Origin: Budorcas taxicolor
Lineage: Eukaryota > Chordata > Mammalia > Artiodactyla > Bovidae
Direction: 5' to 3'
DNA: 64,000 bases
Assembly (NCBI RefSeq): GCF_023091745.1
Contig: NC_068912.1
Coordinates: 101,611,567 to 101,675,566, forward strand
A program made the translations under genes and the position numbers. How positions within the stretch are numbered: the first letter of the stretch is position 1; each line of letters begins with the position of its first letter. The notes beneath the pieces were generated by a model. The model searched no databases. It saw only the letters and a list, made by a program, of their open reading frames with translations, and was not told where the DNA came from. Positions 19,366 to 30,825 of this stretch are shown one piece after another.

Positions 19366-20511
19366 AAGCTCCCAGACCAGAGGCCAAAGGTGACTATTGG
19401 GATCTCCCTGCTTTTTTTGGATGATGGGTTCAGCTGGATGGCATGAAGTAGGTTTCTAGGGAAACTCTGAAACAAAACTTAAGCCCAACCCTCTGAGTCA
19501 ACTGAGCTCAAATCCTAAACTTCAGTCTAAATTGGAATCATTCCTAATTCCCCCACATCACCCCAGTTCCCACCTTCAGAGCTAAATCTCACTGTCAACC
19601 TCAGACCAGTTCTTGTGCCCCCTGAAGTCCAGCACTTATGCTATCCCTTGCTTCAGTCTTGTCCCAAGACTGAATGTCCTCTTGGCCTCTCTGATGACCT
19701 CCAGGTCCTCTGCTGTACTTTCCTCTAGATACTGGCCTGAGCCAGGTCAGCGGGGCATTAGGATCTGGGGACATACGCCTCCATCAGGCTCGTTCAGGCC
19801 TCAGCAATGCTCAGGCATGTGCCCTAGGCAGAGAGGAAAAGCAACTCAGCAGTCCATTTGAGAACAGACATCCCTCACTCTCCCTGGAAGGCCCCTTGCT
19901 GCTGGGGAAACGTTTTACCCCATGTCTTCTGCTCTAAGGACTCCACTTCCTGGATGTAGGGTAGGTAGGGAGGACCTTCTTGCACTAGCCCAGCCCCGAC
20001 TGCAGGTGAACAGGGAGGATGCGTGTACGTGTGCGTATGAGTGTATGGGGTGAAGTGAAGAGAGGGGTGAGTGGTGGGGTAGGCAGACAAAGCACCGTCT
20101 AGGGCTTTTCTTCTAAATTAAGGTTTCTTTAAGGAACTTTCCTCTCCCCAGGCCCCATCTACACTTGGGCCCTCCTGGGTACTCCAGAAGCGGGTTCTTG
20201 AAGGGGTGGTAGTTACCTGACATGGATCAAAGAATTTACCCCTTTCAAGGGGTCACCCCCTGACATGTTGTGATTTTTAAAGTAGGAATGCAATTTTGTC
20301 TTTTTTAAAGCTGTGCTGCCAGGCTTATGAGTTCTTAGTTCCCCAACCAGGGATCCACCTGGACTCCTGGCAGCGAAAGTGCAGAGTCCTTGAGACAGGG
20401 AAAGGTAAAAGTATTTGTCTATTGCTAGTAAGCTTAAAAGTGAAACTTTTGGTTCCTATAGTCCAGTGCTGTGCTCTGTTGACTACACTAAAAACATCTG
20501 GCCAAAGTCAT
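19366..20511. other. Intronic sequence, nothing recognised
   Basis: Mostly unique sequence. A TG/GT-rich spot (20020-20045) is the only simple repeat. No exon or TE recognised. Confidence 0.4.
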
Positions 20512-20716
20512 CCATGTGTGTGCGCGTCAGTCGTATCTCTTTGCGACCCCATGGACAATAGCCCGCCAGGCTCCTCTGTCCATGGGATTCTCCAGGCAAG
20601 AATACTGGAGTGGGTTGCGATGCCCTTCTCCAGAGGATCTTCCCAATCCAGGGATTGAACCTGAGTCTGTTATGTCTCCTGCATTGGCCAGTGGCTTCTT
20701 TACTGCTCAGGAGGCA
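20512..20716 (-). mobile_element. Bov-tA SINE
   Basis: Reverse-complement BovA body ('CGACCCCATGGACAATAGCC', 'gggattctccaggcaagaatactgg') followed by the reverse tRNA-Glu head ending 'CTTCTTTACTGCTCAGG'. The start is blurred by a TGTGTGTGCGCG run. Confidence 0.9.
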
Positions 20717-22213
20717 AAAACTGACCAGGCAAGACGATAGGTCCAATGGTCCCCTGCCTGCTGTTAGGGCTAATGCATGGGAAGGAATAGGGAAAGGGGC
20801 TCACCTCCCTTTGTTGAACTGTGGGAATGGATGTGGGGGTCTGCAGAGGGGGAGGAGACTGGGTAGGCTCTGTTCCTGAGTCTGTTTTGTGGGTTCCTTC
20901 TGGGCTTCCGTGACCTGGAGGGACAGCCAAAGGACACTTACCACGGCAGCTCTGGACCCAGTGCCCCCACCAGAAACACCTCCTCTCCCCTCACACCTGT
21001 GGCCTCCTCATCTCTTTTCACATTGGCATCCCTCTGTACCTGCGCTCTCTGCCTTCTGTCTTGGTGGCTCAGTCGTAGGGAGAATCCCAGGGCCAGGGCT
21101 GGGCTGAAGGTAGGCAGCGAGAGTGAGGAAGGAGGCTGGGAAGGTGGCACGTGAGTTCTGGGATCAGGATCAGGCAGAGCTGGTCTTGAAACCCAGCTGA
21201 CGCTAGTGGCCGCGTGTGCACACTTTGGTACCTTGATCTGAATCTTCATTTCCTCATTCCTAGAGACTGAGGATGATAACACAGGCCCCCCAGGTTGCTT
21301 TAACACGTGAATGAGACGAGTGGGCAGAGCCTGAAGCCCAGAGACTGGCAGGTCTCGGCGTGTCTTTCTGCCCTGCCTGGGAGCATCTGCGGGCATGGGA
21401 GTGCCCGGGGACGAGGCTGAACACCTGGGAGCCTTGGGAGGTTCTAGAGCCCCTCCTTCTGTGCAGGCCTGGCTCTCCCCCAGCAATAGTGGTCAGTGGT
21501 CATCAGGACAACACAGGCCAGTGTCACGAAGGAGGCAGCTGCATGGGGGTTGGGCTGGAGGTTCTGTGCAAAAAGGGCCAGAGACAGCAGGGCAGCTGGG
21601 CAGCCTAGGCAGGCACAGCCTGTTACCAGCCACGCCATGGGCCGCTGAGCCCTGCCACCACCAGCACGCCCTGCAAAAAGTCATAGGCCAGGGCTCCATG
21701 TGACAGATGTCAGTTCTGATTGTGGAGCGGGGCTGAGGGAGGACCTGGGTGAACACTGCCTCGGCTCAGGCTGGGATGCTCCAGGGAGAGTCTGCCCTCT
21801 GCCCTCTTTCTTTCTGTCCATTGGTCTGTCCCTTCCTTTCTCTTTCTTTCCTTTCATTTTTAACACGTTTGGGAGCCAGTGCTCTGGGGGTTGTGGTGAG
21901 AAGTGCGGCTCTGCCTCCACAGCTCTGAGGCTGGGCACAGAAGAGGCTGAAGGGAGAACAGCTAAGGAGGAGAGTGAGGTCATGGCGTGGAGGAGGGGAG
22001 GGCTTCCTGGAGGAGGGGGCGCTGGAGGTCTGGAGTGTGGGATGGCAAGAGAAGGAAGGGTGGAACCATGACCAAGACAGAGGCTGAGAGACAGCCCAGC
22101 AGGGCCCGTGTGTGTGGCTGGAGTAGAAGGAGAATGGAGGGAATATTGAGGTCTGGGAGATAAAGGTCATTGGTGGTTTCCCTGGGCCTTCATTCTGTAG
22201 GCATTAGGGGCTA
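20717..22213. other. Intronic sequence with one MIR-like fragment
   Basis: A decayed MIR (minus) is visible at about 21215-21320 ('TTCATTTCCTCATTCC', 'gatgataacacag'). The remainder is unique and moderately GC-rich. The 182-codon minus-strand frame at 20938-21486 overlaps the MIR and is not gene-like. Confidence 0.45.
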
Positions 22214-22427
22214 CGGTGACTTCCCTGGTGGCTCAGACAGTAAAAGCGTCTGCTTACAATGTGGCAGACCTGGGTTTGATCCCTGAGTTGGGAAGATCCC
22301 CTGGAGAAGGAAATGGCAACCCACTCCAGTATTCTTGCCTGGGAAAATCCCATGGACGGAGAAGCCTACAGTCCATGGGATCGCCGAGTCGGACACGACT
22401 GAGCGACTTCACTTTCACTTTACTTTC
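22214..22427 (+). mobile_element. Bov-tA SINE with 8-bp target-site duplication
   Basis: Full tRNA-Glu head plus BovA body and a CACTTTCACTTTACTTTC tail, flanked by AGGGGCTA at 22206-22213 and 22428-22435. Confidence 0.93.
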
Positions 22428-22654
22428 AGGGGCTAAGGGTGCAGCAGGGGTGACATGGCCTTGCCTTGTGAGAGCTGGGAGGACTTACAGACCCCTCCTT
22501 ATTATTGGCCCCTCTCGGTGCTTGCACAGGGAACGGAGGCTGGTGACAAGAACAGTCCTTTGTGGAAGGCCATGTCTTGGCCGTGTCTGTCACCATGCTG
22601 AGTGCCAGGCCTGGCCCAGCATGAAGCAGCCTGAGCCTCGTGCTCCAGTGAGGG

Positions 22655-22740
22655 AGCTGGAATTATTACTCCCATTTCACTGACAGGGAAACCGAGACTC
22701 AGAGGCGTCAAGCGAGATACAGGAAGCCCCACCGCCAGCA
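22655..22740 (+). repeat. MIR core fragment
   Basis: 'CTCCCATTTCACTGACAGGG' and 'aaaccgagactcagaggcg' match the MIR core. Confidence 0.7.
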
Positions 22741-22889
22741 TGCCATGGAGCGGGGAGCTGAAGAGCCCAGTTCCCAGCCAGGCCTGAGGGGCGCTCTGGT
22801 AGAGACCACTGCATGTCCGGCCAGCCCCACCGTGCCGCGTCTCACTGGCACACCGACGCTCTGGCCACACAGAGTTCTTTCTGTTCTCA

Positions 22890-23110
22890 AGCGGGCCATT
22901 TCCTCTCCCCTTTGGGTTTTACACATGTTGTTCCCTCCTTCCTTTCAGAGTTCAGCTTCAAGGTGAGCTCTTCTAGAAGCAGTGCTGTGCGAACCTTTGG
23001 ACTCCATGTCCCCACAGCCTCCAGCCTCCCTTGTCACACTGCAGTTACACCTCACTGGTCTACTTTCTCAACAGGCCTGGCACAGTGAATGATGTCAGTT
23101 GAATGACTGA
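22890..23110 (+). repeat. L2 3' end fragment
   Basis: 'TTTTACACATGTTGTTCCCT', 'ttcagcttcaaggtgagctcttctagaag' and 'caggcctggcacagtgaatgatg...ttgaatgac' follow L2 ORF2 end to tail. Confidence 0.65.
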
Positions 23111-24184
23111 GCAGGGAGGGTGGCTAATGCTGGTCCCAGCCTTCCTATTCTCTGCCTCTGGGGTCAGCAGTATCCTCTCCCCACGGCCTCCTGAGCTAGC
23201 AGTACTGGGAAAGGGGCTGGGCTGCAAGAACAGAGTTGGTGCTGAGTATGGCCCTGGGTCTGCTGGGAGCAAGCCTTCCGGAGGGGGCTGGTGGAGAAAG
23301 CAGAGACTCACTCAAGTTCAAATTCAATGCAAGATCTGGCCTAAAGCCGTAATTCTTCTGGGTCATGGTGGAAGGCCCCATAGGGTTGGGTGAGCACCGA
23401 GAAAAAGTAGGGCTCCTAGGTGCTCCACTAAAGGTTGGGATGAGGCATTTGAGAGGCAGGACCTGAAGGATGGGGGATACACAACTTCACGGAGAGCAGA
23501 GGATGGTAAGCGTGGGAGCAGGGGGGTGGGGGGAGCAAAGACGGACAGAGGGAGGGACTCAGTCCCTACCTAGACTCCTTGCCCAGCAGGGCCTGGGCTG
23601 CTCACCCCACCCAGGGCATGTATGGGTGATTGCCTGGGGGGGCTGGCCCTCCAGATGTGAAGCATGGGATGTCATCCACTGCCTAAGGGTCCTGGCACCA
23701 GGTGCCTGCTTCCCAGCTCAGGGCTTCCCAGAGAAAATGTATTTTCTGAGAACCGTGCCCTACTGTGGGGGCCAGCACCCTCATGGCCACATAGCCACAC
23801 ACATCTGCCCCATTATGCTTTGTTCAACTCTGTTCTCATATCTGGTTTTGCCTTGGGTCCATGACCTTCACCCACTTTTCCTACAGCATTCTGCCTCCCA
23901 ACTTGCACCAGGGTGTGCAGCCTGCCCACCTATCCTTGCAGCCTTAACTTAAACCAACTGACTCTGGACACCCCTTTTCCCTGCACTGTACTCCCACCAG
24001 ACCAGAAGCCCCCTGAGTGAGGGGTCTGATCTTAGAATCAACTTGTTCTTTGTAGTTCCCAGTGTGGATGTTGTTTTTAACATATCTTCCTTAAACCTGT
24101 GTCAGAAAAGAGGAGACAGCAATCCTTCCATCAGTGACTCTTGGGAAATGTAAGTGAGATGAAGGTTGACAGACCTACACCTTT
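23111..24184. other. Intronic sequence with possible L2 remnants
   Basis: Mostly unique. 23980-24080 has a faint L2 3' UTR flavour ('ACTCCCACCAGACCAGAAGC', 'cttgttctttgtagttcccagtg'). The 160-codon frame at 23470-23952 has no recognisable domain or splice support. Confidence 0.35.
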
Positions 24185-24310
24185 AGGAGGTGGATATTCT
24201 TGTTATCTGTATTTCACAGATAAGCACACTGGGGCTCAGAGAAGCTTGATGACTTGTCCAAGGTCACACAGCAGGGAAATGGAAGGGCTGCAATTTGAAT
24301 GAATGCTCCT
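24185..24310 (+). repeat. MIR fragment
   Basis: 'TTTCACAGATAAGCACACTG', 'gggctcagagaagcttgatgacttg' and 'aaggtcacacagcaggg' are the MIR core in plus orientation. Confidence 0.8.
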
Positions 24311-24829
24311 CTCATGGTTCCACTCTCCAGCATTGGGGAATGTGTGGTTTGATTGGAGGTAGGGATATGGAAGTCATGTTGTAGAGTCAGGAAAGGATTC
24401 TTTCCTGGGTTTAGAGTTAACTTGAAGCAGGCAGCCCGGCAGGATGTCAGAAAGGAGAAATGGTGGGAAGAGGCATGTCTGAAGTCAGGGGACTCTTCGG
24501 GGAGAAGACATGGCTTTGTCCTCGCCTGATGCATTCTGGGAGAGGAAGCAGCCTCAGGCACAGGAAAGGCAGTGTGAGGGCTGGTAGAGAAGTGCATGGT
24601 GGCGAGGGAGGCCTGAGATCACAGGGTCTGAAGGTGGGAGAGCCATGGGAGATGGGTGGCAGAGGTGACTCCATGGAACCTCTCTACTCTTCACACCCTG
24701 GTCCCCAAGGCAGGGATGGAGAATGCCACCTGCCACCCTCTTCACACCTGGGCTGGGGCCCGGCCCATAGGCAGCCCTAGGCTTCAGCCACCTCTGCCCC
24801 CTGGCCCAGCAGCAGGCCCAGCTGGCTCA

Positions 24830-24985
24830 CCTTCTCAATCAATACTGCGCTCTTAATGGGCCCAGCCACCAGCACCAACCAGGGGCATTAAATGTTAATT
24901 ATATCTATTTGGATTTGAAAAATTTTATTACTCCAGTTAATTATGGCTGGAGTCATAAAAAGGTTTCAGAGTGAAAGAGCTGCCT
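24830..24985. promoter_or_regulatory. Candidate conserved AT-rich block
   Basis: Unique sequence with CAATCAATACTGCGC, GGGCATTAAATGTTAATTATATC, GAAAAATTTTATTACTCC, AGTTAATTATGG and GTCATAAAAAGG. It has dense homeodomain cores and an AT-rich island in GC-richer surroundings, with no repeat family. Confidence 0.45.
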
Positions 24986-25654
24986 TACTGGGGCCACTTT
25001 CCCCAAGACAGATTGGAAAGGAAAAGAAGAAATAAAAGCATCTGGCCCAAAGGGCCGGACGCGCCACATTCACCAGGCTGGGAGCCCTGGGCTTGGGCCC
25101 TGCATCTTCCAGCTTCAGGTGAGCCTGAAGTGTGGGGCCCAGGATACTGGAGAGGCCAATCCTGGGAGTGAGCATTGCTATCAGTAGAGAAGGGCCCCCT
25201 GGCAGTGGAGGCTCCAGGGAAATTGCAACCCTGCTGAGATCAGCCAGGCTCATTGAAGCCTGGGATTGCAGGCTATGCCCAGGGCTCCTCTCCAAGTGGT
25301 CCTATTACTGGGCATTCCTCCAGCCCAGCTCCCCACCCTGGCCTGGCCCCACCCAGCCCAGTCTGATTGCTTCCTGCCAGCCCCGCTTATGATTCATGGG
25401 CCTGACCTTGGGTTATAAAGTGTTCACTTTAGCAGGAATAGAGGCAGGATTTACAGCCCTAGGGTCAGCTGTAGGCAATGACACACACAATAGCTGACTC
25501 ACAAGGGTGCCCCATTCCCATCCCACACATAACTCTCCTTTGCACACACAGGTACACACACAGATTTTGACAGAGACACGTGTGCACTCCCATGCCCCAG
25601 AGCTTTCTGTCTCATGCATCCGGCAACGCGAGTTCCCTTTGTGGAGCAGCACTG
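24986..25654. other. Intronic sequence, nothing recognised
   Basis: Unique; small CA-rich patches at 25480-25500 and 25535-25565. No exon. Confidence 0.4.
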
Positions 25655-25790
25655 TACATAAGATGCTTTACAAGCATTTGTCTAATCCTTAATGTTGATC
25701 CCGTAAGGTCAGAGCTGGTGTTACTCATTTTATAGGAGAGGAAGCACACTAAGGCTCAGGCCGGTTATGTGATCTGAGCATTTGTACCTA
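25655..25790 (+). repeat. MIR fragment
   Basis: 'TGCTTTACAAGCATTTGTCT', 'gtgttactcattttataggagaggaagc' and 'aaggctcaggccgg' follow MIR order. Confidence 0.65.
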
Positions 25791-26515
25791 CAAGAGTACC
25801 TACAAGCTGGACAGAGAACCTCATGCCCCAAACTGCTAGCTAGGGAAATAGTGATTCCATGGGAGAGCTGGGCTGCAGCAGCCTGGGGTGGGGTCAAAGA
25901 GGCCAGCTCATCCCCTCTCCCTCTTTCCCATCAGAGGAGCTGGAGGCTGGTTCAGAGGAAGAGGGAATATTCCAGAGGATATTAGAAGGGGGAATAAAAA
26001 ACCAGGAGAGGAACGCCTGAACCCAGATATGAGATTGGGATGTCACACTACATAAACTTTTTAAAACCAGAAGTAATTGGGAAATAGTGGGAGAATTTGC
26101 CCATATTGTTCAAATTTCAACCACCCATCCAAGAAAGGGTATTTGACAGGGTGTAGTTGGTAGAGATTGGAGGGGATGAGCATTTCAATTTGTACCTCTC
26201 AAGTTTAGCTAGTCCATGAACTGTTTTTATTATCATTATTGCCTCTGTCACTGAGAAGTCCATGTACAAGGAATCCTCCCTCCCCCAACTCCTCTTCAGC
26301 TCAAATGCCATTTGCCTCTACTTGGCTCCTTCCATCTAGCAGGCCTCAGAGTCTCTGCCTTTTCTCCCAGCGCCTCCTGTCCTCGAGAGCCATCCCTCAG
26401 TCTTCAGCAGGGACTTCACCCTCACATCTGCTTCTTTGGCTCTTGTGTGTTGTCCCTAGCTAGATCTTTCTCCTCTTTTCAAACTCTTGTGTAACTTCTC
26501 TCTTAAAGCAGCCAG
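25791..26515. other. Intronic sequence; right part possibly L2-like
   Basis: Unique sequence to about 26240. The pyrimidine-rich part 26260-26515 reads like old L2 sense sequence ('AAATGCCATTTGCCTC'), but support is weak. Confidence 0.35.
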
Positions 26516-26818
26516 CCAGGGACTTCCTTAATGGTCCAGTGGTTGAGAATCTGCCTTCCAATGCAGGGGACGCAGGTTTGATCCCTGGTTGGGGAACTAA
26601 GATCCTACACACCATGGGCCAACTGTGGAACCCATGCTCCACAACTAGAGAGCCCGCTTGGCACAGCTGCTTAGCCTGCACGCTCTAGAGTCTGTGCTCT
26701 GCAATGAGAGAAGACTGTACTGCAACTAGAGAAAGCCTGTGCCCTCAACGAAGAACCCACATCTGCAAGGAAGACCCAGGGCAGCCAAAATTAATAAATA
26801 AATAAATAAATAAAAGAC
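26516..26818 (+). mobile_element. CHR-2-type SINE, full length with (AAAT)n tail
   Basis: Head 'GACTTCCTTAATGGTCCAG' and 'GGTTTGATCCCTGGTTGGGG', body 'ccacaactagagagcccgc' and 'gcaatgagagaagactg', and a tail of five AAAT-type units ending at about 26815. Confidence 0.9.
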
Positions 26819-27341
26819 CAGGCCTTCCCTTGACCTTTTTCCCTCTCTAATTTCTTTCTGTCTTCTCATCTTCCCCTTGGAATAAGGGGCCTCGTGGGCT
26901 CCTTCTCACAGCATCTTTGGCTCTTCCTCAAGTCTCCTGCTCTGTCCTCGCCCTATCCCTCCCTCCTCTTCAGCAGACCTGACCCCAGTACCTAGTTCCT
27001 CTGACTTGAAGCTCACTCCTGTGCTCTTTGCTCTGGGAGAATCTATCTTCTCACGCTTGAGGATTTCAACTTCCCCTCCCAGACGTGCCTCCAATTAGAT
27101 GTCTATCCTAAACTCCATTTGAATTGTCGATTGCCCAAAGGAGGTATCTTTGTGGAGGATCTGCTCTCCCCTCAAATGAAATACTCTGTAAGTGGAAATA
27201 ATTATCTTCTCTTCAAAATGGCTTACTTTCCTCCCCTTCATTTCTATCTATAAAATGACTATTGTTCTGATCCTCTAGCCTCCCTAAACCCAGAGCAAAC
27301 TGATTCAATGAATACACCGAGCAAAGATTTTCCAGGGAATC
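26819..27341. other. Intronic sequence, possibly continuing old L2
   Basis: Pyrimidine-rich; phrases such as 'ggatttcaacttcccc' recall the L2 ORF2 endonuclease region, but there is no intact frame. Listed without a firm family. Confidence 0.3.
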
Positions 27342-27352
27342 ACCATGTGCAA

Positions 27353-27595
27353 GCTCCAGTACTTTGGCCACCTGATGTGAAGGGCTGACTCATCGGAAAA
27401 GACCCTGATGCTGGGTAAGATTGAGGGCAAGAGGAGAAGAGGCCAGCAGAGGATGAGATGGTTTGATGGCATCACTGACTCAATGGACATGGGTCTGAAC
27501 AAACTCAGGGAGATAGTGAAGGACAGCGAAGCCTGGTGTGCTGCAGTTCAGGGGTTGCAAAGAGTCAGATACCGCTTAGCGAATGAACAGCAACA
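27353..27595 (+). mobile_element. BovB LINE tail with 11-bp target-site duplication
   Basis: 243 bp of the BovB 3' end (from 'CTCCAGTACTTTGGCCACC' equivalents to 'gcaaagagtcagatacc'), flanked by perfect ACCATGTGCAA at 27342-27352 and 27596-27606. Confidence 0.93.
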
Positions 27596-27679
27596 ACCAT
27601 GTGCAAACCCCAGATGGCCCAGGGTGGAGGGGGTGAGAGGAAGGCAGGGAAAATAGGGAGGGAGCATGATGCCACTGTG

Positions 27680-27960
27680 AAGGCTCTGGAATCAGGAAGA
27701 TTTGGGTCCAAAGCCTGGCCCACCCACTTGCCAGCTGTGTGCTATTGGGCAAGTTATTTATCATGACTGTAGACAGAACAGTGGCTATGAGCCTCCATGA
27801 TTTACTTCATCCTCACAATGATCGATCCATTTTAGAGATCAGAAAGCCAGGTGCAGAGAGCTTAAGGAACCTGCCCAGGATCATACAATTTAGTAAGTGG
27901 CTGAGCCAAGGTATGAACCCAGGTGGACTGGCAGCCTGTACTTATGCTAAATTTAACCTC
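27680..27960. repeat. Two MIR fragments, minus then plus
   Basis: 27680-27770 reads as minus MIR ('GCCAGCTGTGTGCTATTGGG', 'caagttatttatc'). 27775-27960 reads as plus MIR ('TTACTTCATCCTCACAATG', 'gagcttaaggaacctgccc', 'ggtatgaacccaggtgg'). Confidence 0.7.
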
Positions 27961-28834
27961 TCGGGATCTCTGTTCTGTTCTGTTCTGCTTACTGTCACCA
28001 GCATCCAGGAACCCATTAAGTATCTGTTGAATAAAAGAGTACGAATGATTGACGACAATACATCTATTGGACTTGGTAGTCTGAGTAGCTGCTGGACCTT
28101 GGCAAGAGCAGGGTCAGGGAGCAGCAGGGACAGATGTGAAGCTACCGGGACTTAAGGAGTGAAAGGGAGGGAGATAGGATAGATGGGTGTCAGGGTGGAC
28201 AGCCCACTCCAGAACCAGAAGGCAGGAGCAAGAGTGGCACGGGGTCTAGATGATGACTGTCGTGTGTTTCTTTTCAGTGTTTGGAAGAGAGATGAGTCTA
28301 CAGAGAGAGGATCATTGCTGGGGCCAGGCCTTGGAGGGGACATGAGTAAATGGGACCCCAAACACCAGGAGAGGGAGCAAGTCCTGCCCATGAGGGTTAT
28401 TCATCTGTTGGAGGGAGAGATGGGTTAAACAGACAATGGCAACCTTACTAGGGAAGAACTGAGCTACAGAGAGCACTAGGGGCTGGGGAGCCAGAAGGGA
28501 AATGCCCCCTTACAACCATCTTTGCTTAGAGCCAGTTGGCCAGGAGGGCAGGTAGGTGTCTGAGCTTCTCTCCGCTGCTTTACCCCAGGAGGCTTAGTGC
28601 CAGCCCCAGAGAGAGAGGCTTGGGGGCTGGATTAGAAGTGGCTACTTCTGGCTGTGCCCCAGCGGAGAGACTTACACCTGAGCCCCAAGCCCCAGTCCTG
28701 ATAGTAAGAGCAACTGCTAAGGGCCAGCCAGCTAGGATGTGCCCAGCACCCTTTTCCCCTGTCAGGGGAGTCAACTTCTATTTCCAGAGCTGGGGCCAGC
28801 TAGGGTTTCCTCAAGTGAAGCAATAAAAGAGGAA
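27961..28834. other. Intronic sequence with (TGTTC)4 run
   Basis: A short TGTTC pentamer run at about 27967-27987. Otherwise unique sequence with no exon. Confidence 0.4.
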
Positions 28835-28940
28835 AATCAACATCCCAATGATCTTGTTTATGGTGCTAAGTATGCTGTACAGCTTAATCCCTTCGAGGTT
28901 AATGAATTTACAACTTGCTTTGGAATTTGACAAGGGCCGT
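28835..28940. promoter_or_regulatory. Candidate conserved block
   Basis: Unique stretch with CCAATGATCTTGTTTATGG (FOX-like TGTTTAT), CAGCTTAATCCC (TAATCC, OTX/PITX core), GGTTAATGAATTTAC and GACAAGGGCCGTAAAAGAGG. It is AT-rich against GC-rich flanks and matches no TE. Confidence 0.4.
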
Positions 28941-29139
28941 AAAAGAGGAATGCTCTGGGCAGCCCCTGCCTTAGAGGCTGCTCAGGGTTAGACTAGCCTG
29001 GCCTGGCCGGCCTGGTGAAGGAGGGAAGATTTCAGTGGTGGGTGGGTTCATGGCCAACTGTCTGGACTCTAAATTGAGTGGGTCAAAGGAGGGACCATCC
29101 ATCCATGGGCCAAAGGACACTTTCTATAAGCTTGGAGCA

Positions 29140-29500
29140 GGCTGGACTGAGTTGGAGCTCCCAGGCCTTCAGGACCTCTGCATCTTGGGCAAGTCATTTA
29201 ACCTCTCTGAGCCTCATCATAAGAGCGATTAATACCTTCTACCTCTTATTGGCTTCCCTGTGGCTCAGATGGTAAAGAATCTGCCTGCAATGCAGGAGAC
29301 CCCCGTTGGATCCCTGGGTCTGGAAGATCCCCTGGAGAAAAGGAATGGTTACCCACTCCAGTATTCTTGCCTGGAGAATTCTATGGACAGAGGAGGCTGG
29401 CAGGCTACAGTCCATGGGGTCACAAAGAATCAGACATGACTGAGTGACTTTCATCATTATCACCTCCTACTGTAACTGGAAAGGATGAAAGATACCACAT
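29140..29500 (-). repeat. MIR interrupted by Bov-tA
   Basis: MIR minus at 29140-29250 ('CTTGGGCAAGTCATTTAACC', 'tctctgagcctcatc', 'attaatacc') resumes after the SINE at about 29455 ('tcattatcacctcc'). Confidence 0.75.
29252..29454 (+). mobile_element. Bov-tA SINE
   Basis: tRNA-Glu head 'CTTCCCTGTGGCTCAGATGG' with 'GTTGGATCCCTGG', then BovA body to 'GACATGACTGAGTGACTTTC'. Inserted inside a MIR. Confidence 0.92.
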
Positions 29501-29799
29501 GTGAAGAAATTAGCATTAGTCCTCAGTTAAGTGTTAACTATGCAATTATCATTTTATTCTGCTTATGTCATAATTTGTTTACTTGTCTATGTCTCTCACC
29601 ATTTATCCATTCATTCAGAAATCCAATAAATCCTCATTGAGAAGTTACCCTGACACAATTTGGCATGAGAGGCACACACCTTAAAACACACAAAAAATTA
29701 AGGGAAATCAGTGCTTGGGGAGGAGGGATGTATACATTACTCTGAAAGCACAAAGAAGGGAGTGACTCAGCTGCCTCTCTAGTCTAAGCCAGCTTGAAT

Positions 29800-29930
29800 A
29801 ATGCCTTGTACTGATGCAGCACTTGGCAGGTCATGGATACTTTCATGTGATTAATTCTTTTGTTTCTCACAACAACCCCATAATGACCACATTTTCTAAA
29901 TCAAAAATTAGAGTCCAGTGTGAGTGCCTG
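29800..29930 (+). repeat. MIR fragment
   Basis: 'CACTTGGCAGGTCATGGATAC', 'gtgattaattcttttgtttctcacaacaacccc' and 'aattagagtccag' in MIR order, diverged. Confidence 0.55.
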
Positions 29931-30089
29931 GTGTGACAATAGGTCAAAACATTTGGAATTGGGGCAGTTTAGAAAATCTAGGACATGTTGAGTTTGGTAA
30001 GCAGAGAGGGCAGGGATGTTTAGCATCTCTATCTGAATAGTTAGGGAAATGAAGCTTCAATCGTCAGTGGGAGAATAGAAGCTTCATCT

Positions 30090-30230
30090 CATTCATTCAC
30101 TGATCACTTTGTGAGGCCACCAAGGTCAAGGGCTGTGCTGCTTACTTCTGGGTGCACAGCACCTAACACAGAACCTTGCAGAGATTAGGGCCTCAATAAA
30201 TGTGTTTCAAAGGAATAAATGAATCTTCCT
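30090..30230 (+). repeat. L2 3' tail
   Basis: 'GCACAGCACCTAACACAGAA', 'ccttgcagagattagggcctcaataaatgtg' and 'ggaataaatgaat' are the L2 3' terminus. Confidence 0.65.
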
Positions 30231-30269
30231 GTGAATGTATATATCTGCTCCTAGTTGCAAAACTCCTCA

Positions 30270-30575
30270 AAAGAGATGTCAATATTCATCATTGTCTCTT
30301 CCTTCCCTCCAGTCCTCTCTCGAAAGTGCTCTTGCCAGGATGGCCAATGATGCCTGGTTTGCCAGTTCCGACGTTTAAGTCTCAGTAGTAATCCTCATCG
30401 ATTCTATTGGCAGCAACTTCACTGCAGATCCTCCCTCCTTCTTAATCACTTAGATCCCTTGGCTTCCTTTACAGCACACTCTCCTGTTTTCTTCTTGCCT
30501 CACTGGACACCCCTTCTTAGTCTCCTTGCTGGAGGCCCCTCCTTTTCCCATCCTCTAAACTCGGGAGTGCAAGAA
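30270..30575 (+). repeat. L2 ORF2 reverse-transcriptase region, decayed
   Basis: 'AGGATGGCCAATGATGCC', 'gattctattggcagcaacttc', 'cttcctttacagcacactctcctg' and 'ctcactggacaccccttcttagtctcc' parallel the L2 RT coding strand. No intact frame. Confidence 0.55.
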
Positions 30576-30587
30576 TAGATTTATGAG

Positions 30588-30825
30588 AGGATTTCCCCGG
30601 TGCTCCAGTAGTTGAGAATCTGCTTTCCAATGCAGGGGACACAGGTTTGAGCCTTGGTCAGGGAACTAAGATCCCACATGCTGGGGCAACTAAGCCTGCT
30701 TGCTGCAAACTACAGAACCCCTGAGCTTTGGAGCCCAAGTATCGCAACTAGACAGAAGCCTGTGCGCTGCAATGAAAACTAAGAACTGGTACAGCCAAAT
30801 CAAGAGATAAATAAATATTTTAAAA
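30588..30825 (+). mobile_element. CHR-2-type SINE
   Basis: Head 'TTTCCCCGGTGCTCCAG' with 'AGGTTTGAGCCTTGG' (mutated B box), body 'gcgctgcaatgaaaac' and a tail with 'AGATAAATAAATATTTT'. An imperfect duplication TTTATGAGAGG / TTCATGAGAAGG flanks it. Confidence 0.88.

Noticed and set aside
20938..21486. 182-codon minus-strand open frame
   Set aside because: Overlaps a MIR fragment, has no recognisable domain, no splice-site support and compositional Pro/Ser/Arg content.
22216..22683. 155-codon plus-strand open frame
   Set aside because: It begins in a Bov-tA SINE and reads through its conserved body; a transposon shadow.
23470..23952. 160-codon plus-strand open frame
   Set aside because: No domain, no paired splice sites, and it lies in unremarkable intronic sequence.
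26516..26600. tRNA-Glu-like genes with A and B boxes (here and at about 14 other sites)
   Set aside because: These are heads of CHR-2 and Bov-tA SINEs, with SINE bodies attached and no mature tRNA fold.
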